The notes below the pieces were generated by a model, which searched no databases, was not told the DNA's origin, and was given only the letters and a program-made list of their open reading frames with translations. From Holophagae bacterium (GTDB lineage Bacteria; Acidobacteriota; Thermoanaerobaculia; Thermoanaerobaculales; Sulfomarinibacteraceae): 12,844 nt of DNA. The translations under genes and the position numbers were made by a program. The stretch is taken from positions 1 through 12,844 of the forward strand of contig JAUWTC010000025.1 of the NCBI GenBank assembly GCA_030609785.1, in the 5' to 3' direction. Of the stretch, positions 12,493-12,844 are shown piece after piece. How positions within the stretch are numbered: position 1 is the stretch's first letter; every line of letters starts with the position of its first letter.

Positions 12493-12844
12493 ATGCGTGT
12501 ACTTTCGGGCGTTCAGCCTTCTGGCGTTCTCCATATCGGAAACTATTTCGGCGCGATCCGCCAGTTCATCGAGATGCAGGAGAAGCATGAGGGCTTCTAT
12601 TTTTTGGCGGATTACCATGCCCTGACGACGGTTCAGGATCCTGGGCGTCTCCGTGGGCTGGTCGATGATCTGGCCGCGGCATTTCTAGCCTTCGGTCTGG
12701 ACCCCAAAAGAAGTGTGTTGTACCGGCAATCGGACATTCCCGAGATCACGGAATTGACCTGGTACCTCTCGACCGTCACATCGATGGGTCTACTTCAGCG
12801 CTGCCACTCATTCAAGGACAAGGTTGGGCAGGGCATGGTGCCGA
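12493..12844 (+). CDS. trpS: Tryptophan-tRNA ligase, N-terminal part, cut by window edge
   Basis: TrpRS charges tRNA-Trp. Only the first 117 codons are present. The reading MRVLSGVQPSGVLHIGNYFGAI contains the class I HIGH-type signature as HIGN (residues 14-17). It continues with YFLADYHALTT, LAAAFLAFGLDPKRSVLYRQSDIPEI, ELTWYLSTVTSMGLLQR and SFKDK, all characteristic of bacterial TrpRS. ATG 12493 is chosen because GAGG (12484-12487) lies five bases upstream; ATG 12490 and GTG 12487 are also in frame. The KMSKS motif lies beyond the window. It is divergent from the solute-binding protein gene. Confidence 0.95.
   Translation, partial: MRVLSGVQPSGVLHIGNYFGAIRQFIEMQEKHEGFYFLADYHALTTVQDPGRLRGLVDDLAAAFLAFGLDPKRSVLYRQSDIPEITELTWYLSTVTSMGLLQRCHSFKDKVGQGMVP

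Overview
The window looks like a chromosomal segment of a GC-rich Gram-negative bacterium. It carries type IV pilus retraction machinery (pilT), a Sec signal peptide, a lipobox protein, a membrane-type (class 2) dihydroorotate dehydrogenase and a lipopolysaccharide-kinase-like protein, all of which fit a diderm. The style of PilT and the pilT-recX-alaS order make me think of Acidobacteriota or a deltaproteobacterium-like lineage. That placement is an impression, not a measurement.

Layout. Positions 1-524 (minus) hold the N-terminal part of a sodium:solute symporter. Diverging from it (622-2330, plus) is a two-gene accessory module. Its first gene is a miniature Rhs protein with a signal peptide, only the last ~50 residues of an Rhs core, and a ~255-residue C-terminal domain I do not recognise. 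Its second gene is an overlapping small cysteine-rich lipoprotein, in the position where Rhs immunity genes sit. A strong Shine-Dalgarno with no gene behind it follows, then short direct repeats, then a ~360-bp repeat element (2513-2874). Next come pilT, a hairpin-rich gap, recX and alaS (the last two overlap by 44 bp). After a 151-bp gap comes a 736-residue fusion of an LPS-kinase-like domain with a glycoside-hydrolase-like barrel. The second copy of the repeat element (9769-10083) follows, then pyrD. A minus-strand periplasmic solute-binding protein converges on pyrD, and trpS starts divergently from it and runs off the right edge.

How the parts relate. recX-alaS is a translationally overlapping pair, as in many bacteria. 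pilT, pyrD and trpS are ordinary housekeeping genes, each preceded by the same TAAACTC heptamer, a possible -10 element. The mini-Rhs and lipoprotein pair looks like a secreted effector with a periplasm-facing protector (inference).

The most interesting undescribed signal is the dispersed intergenic element at 2513-2874 and 9769-10083. The copies are roughly 70% alike by eye over about 190 bp. They share a long hairpin whose stem has changed in compensating pairs between copies, which is what a structured RNA or a selected DNA hairpin would show. No tRNA, rRNA, CRISPR array or intact transposase gene was seen.
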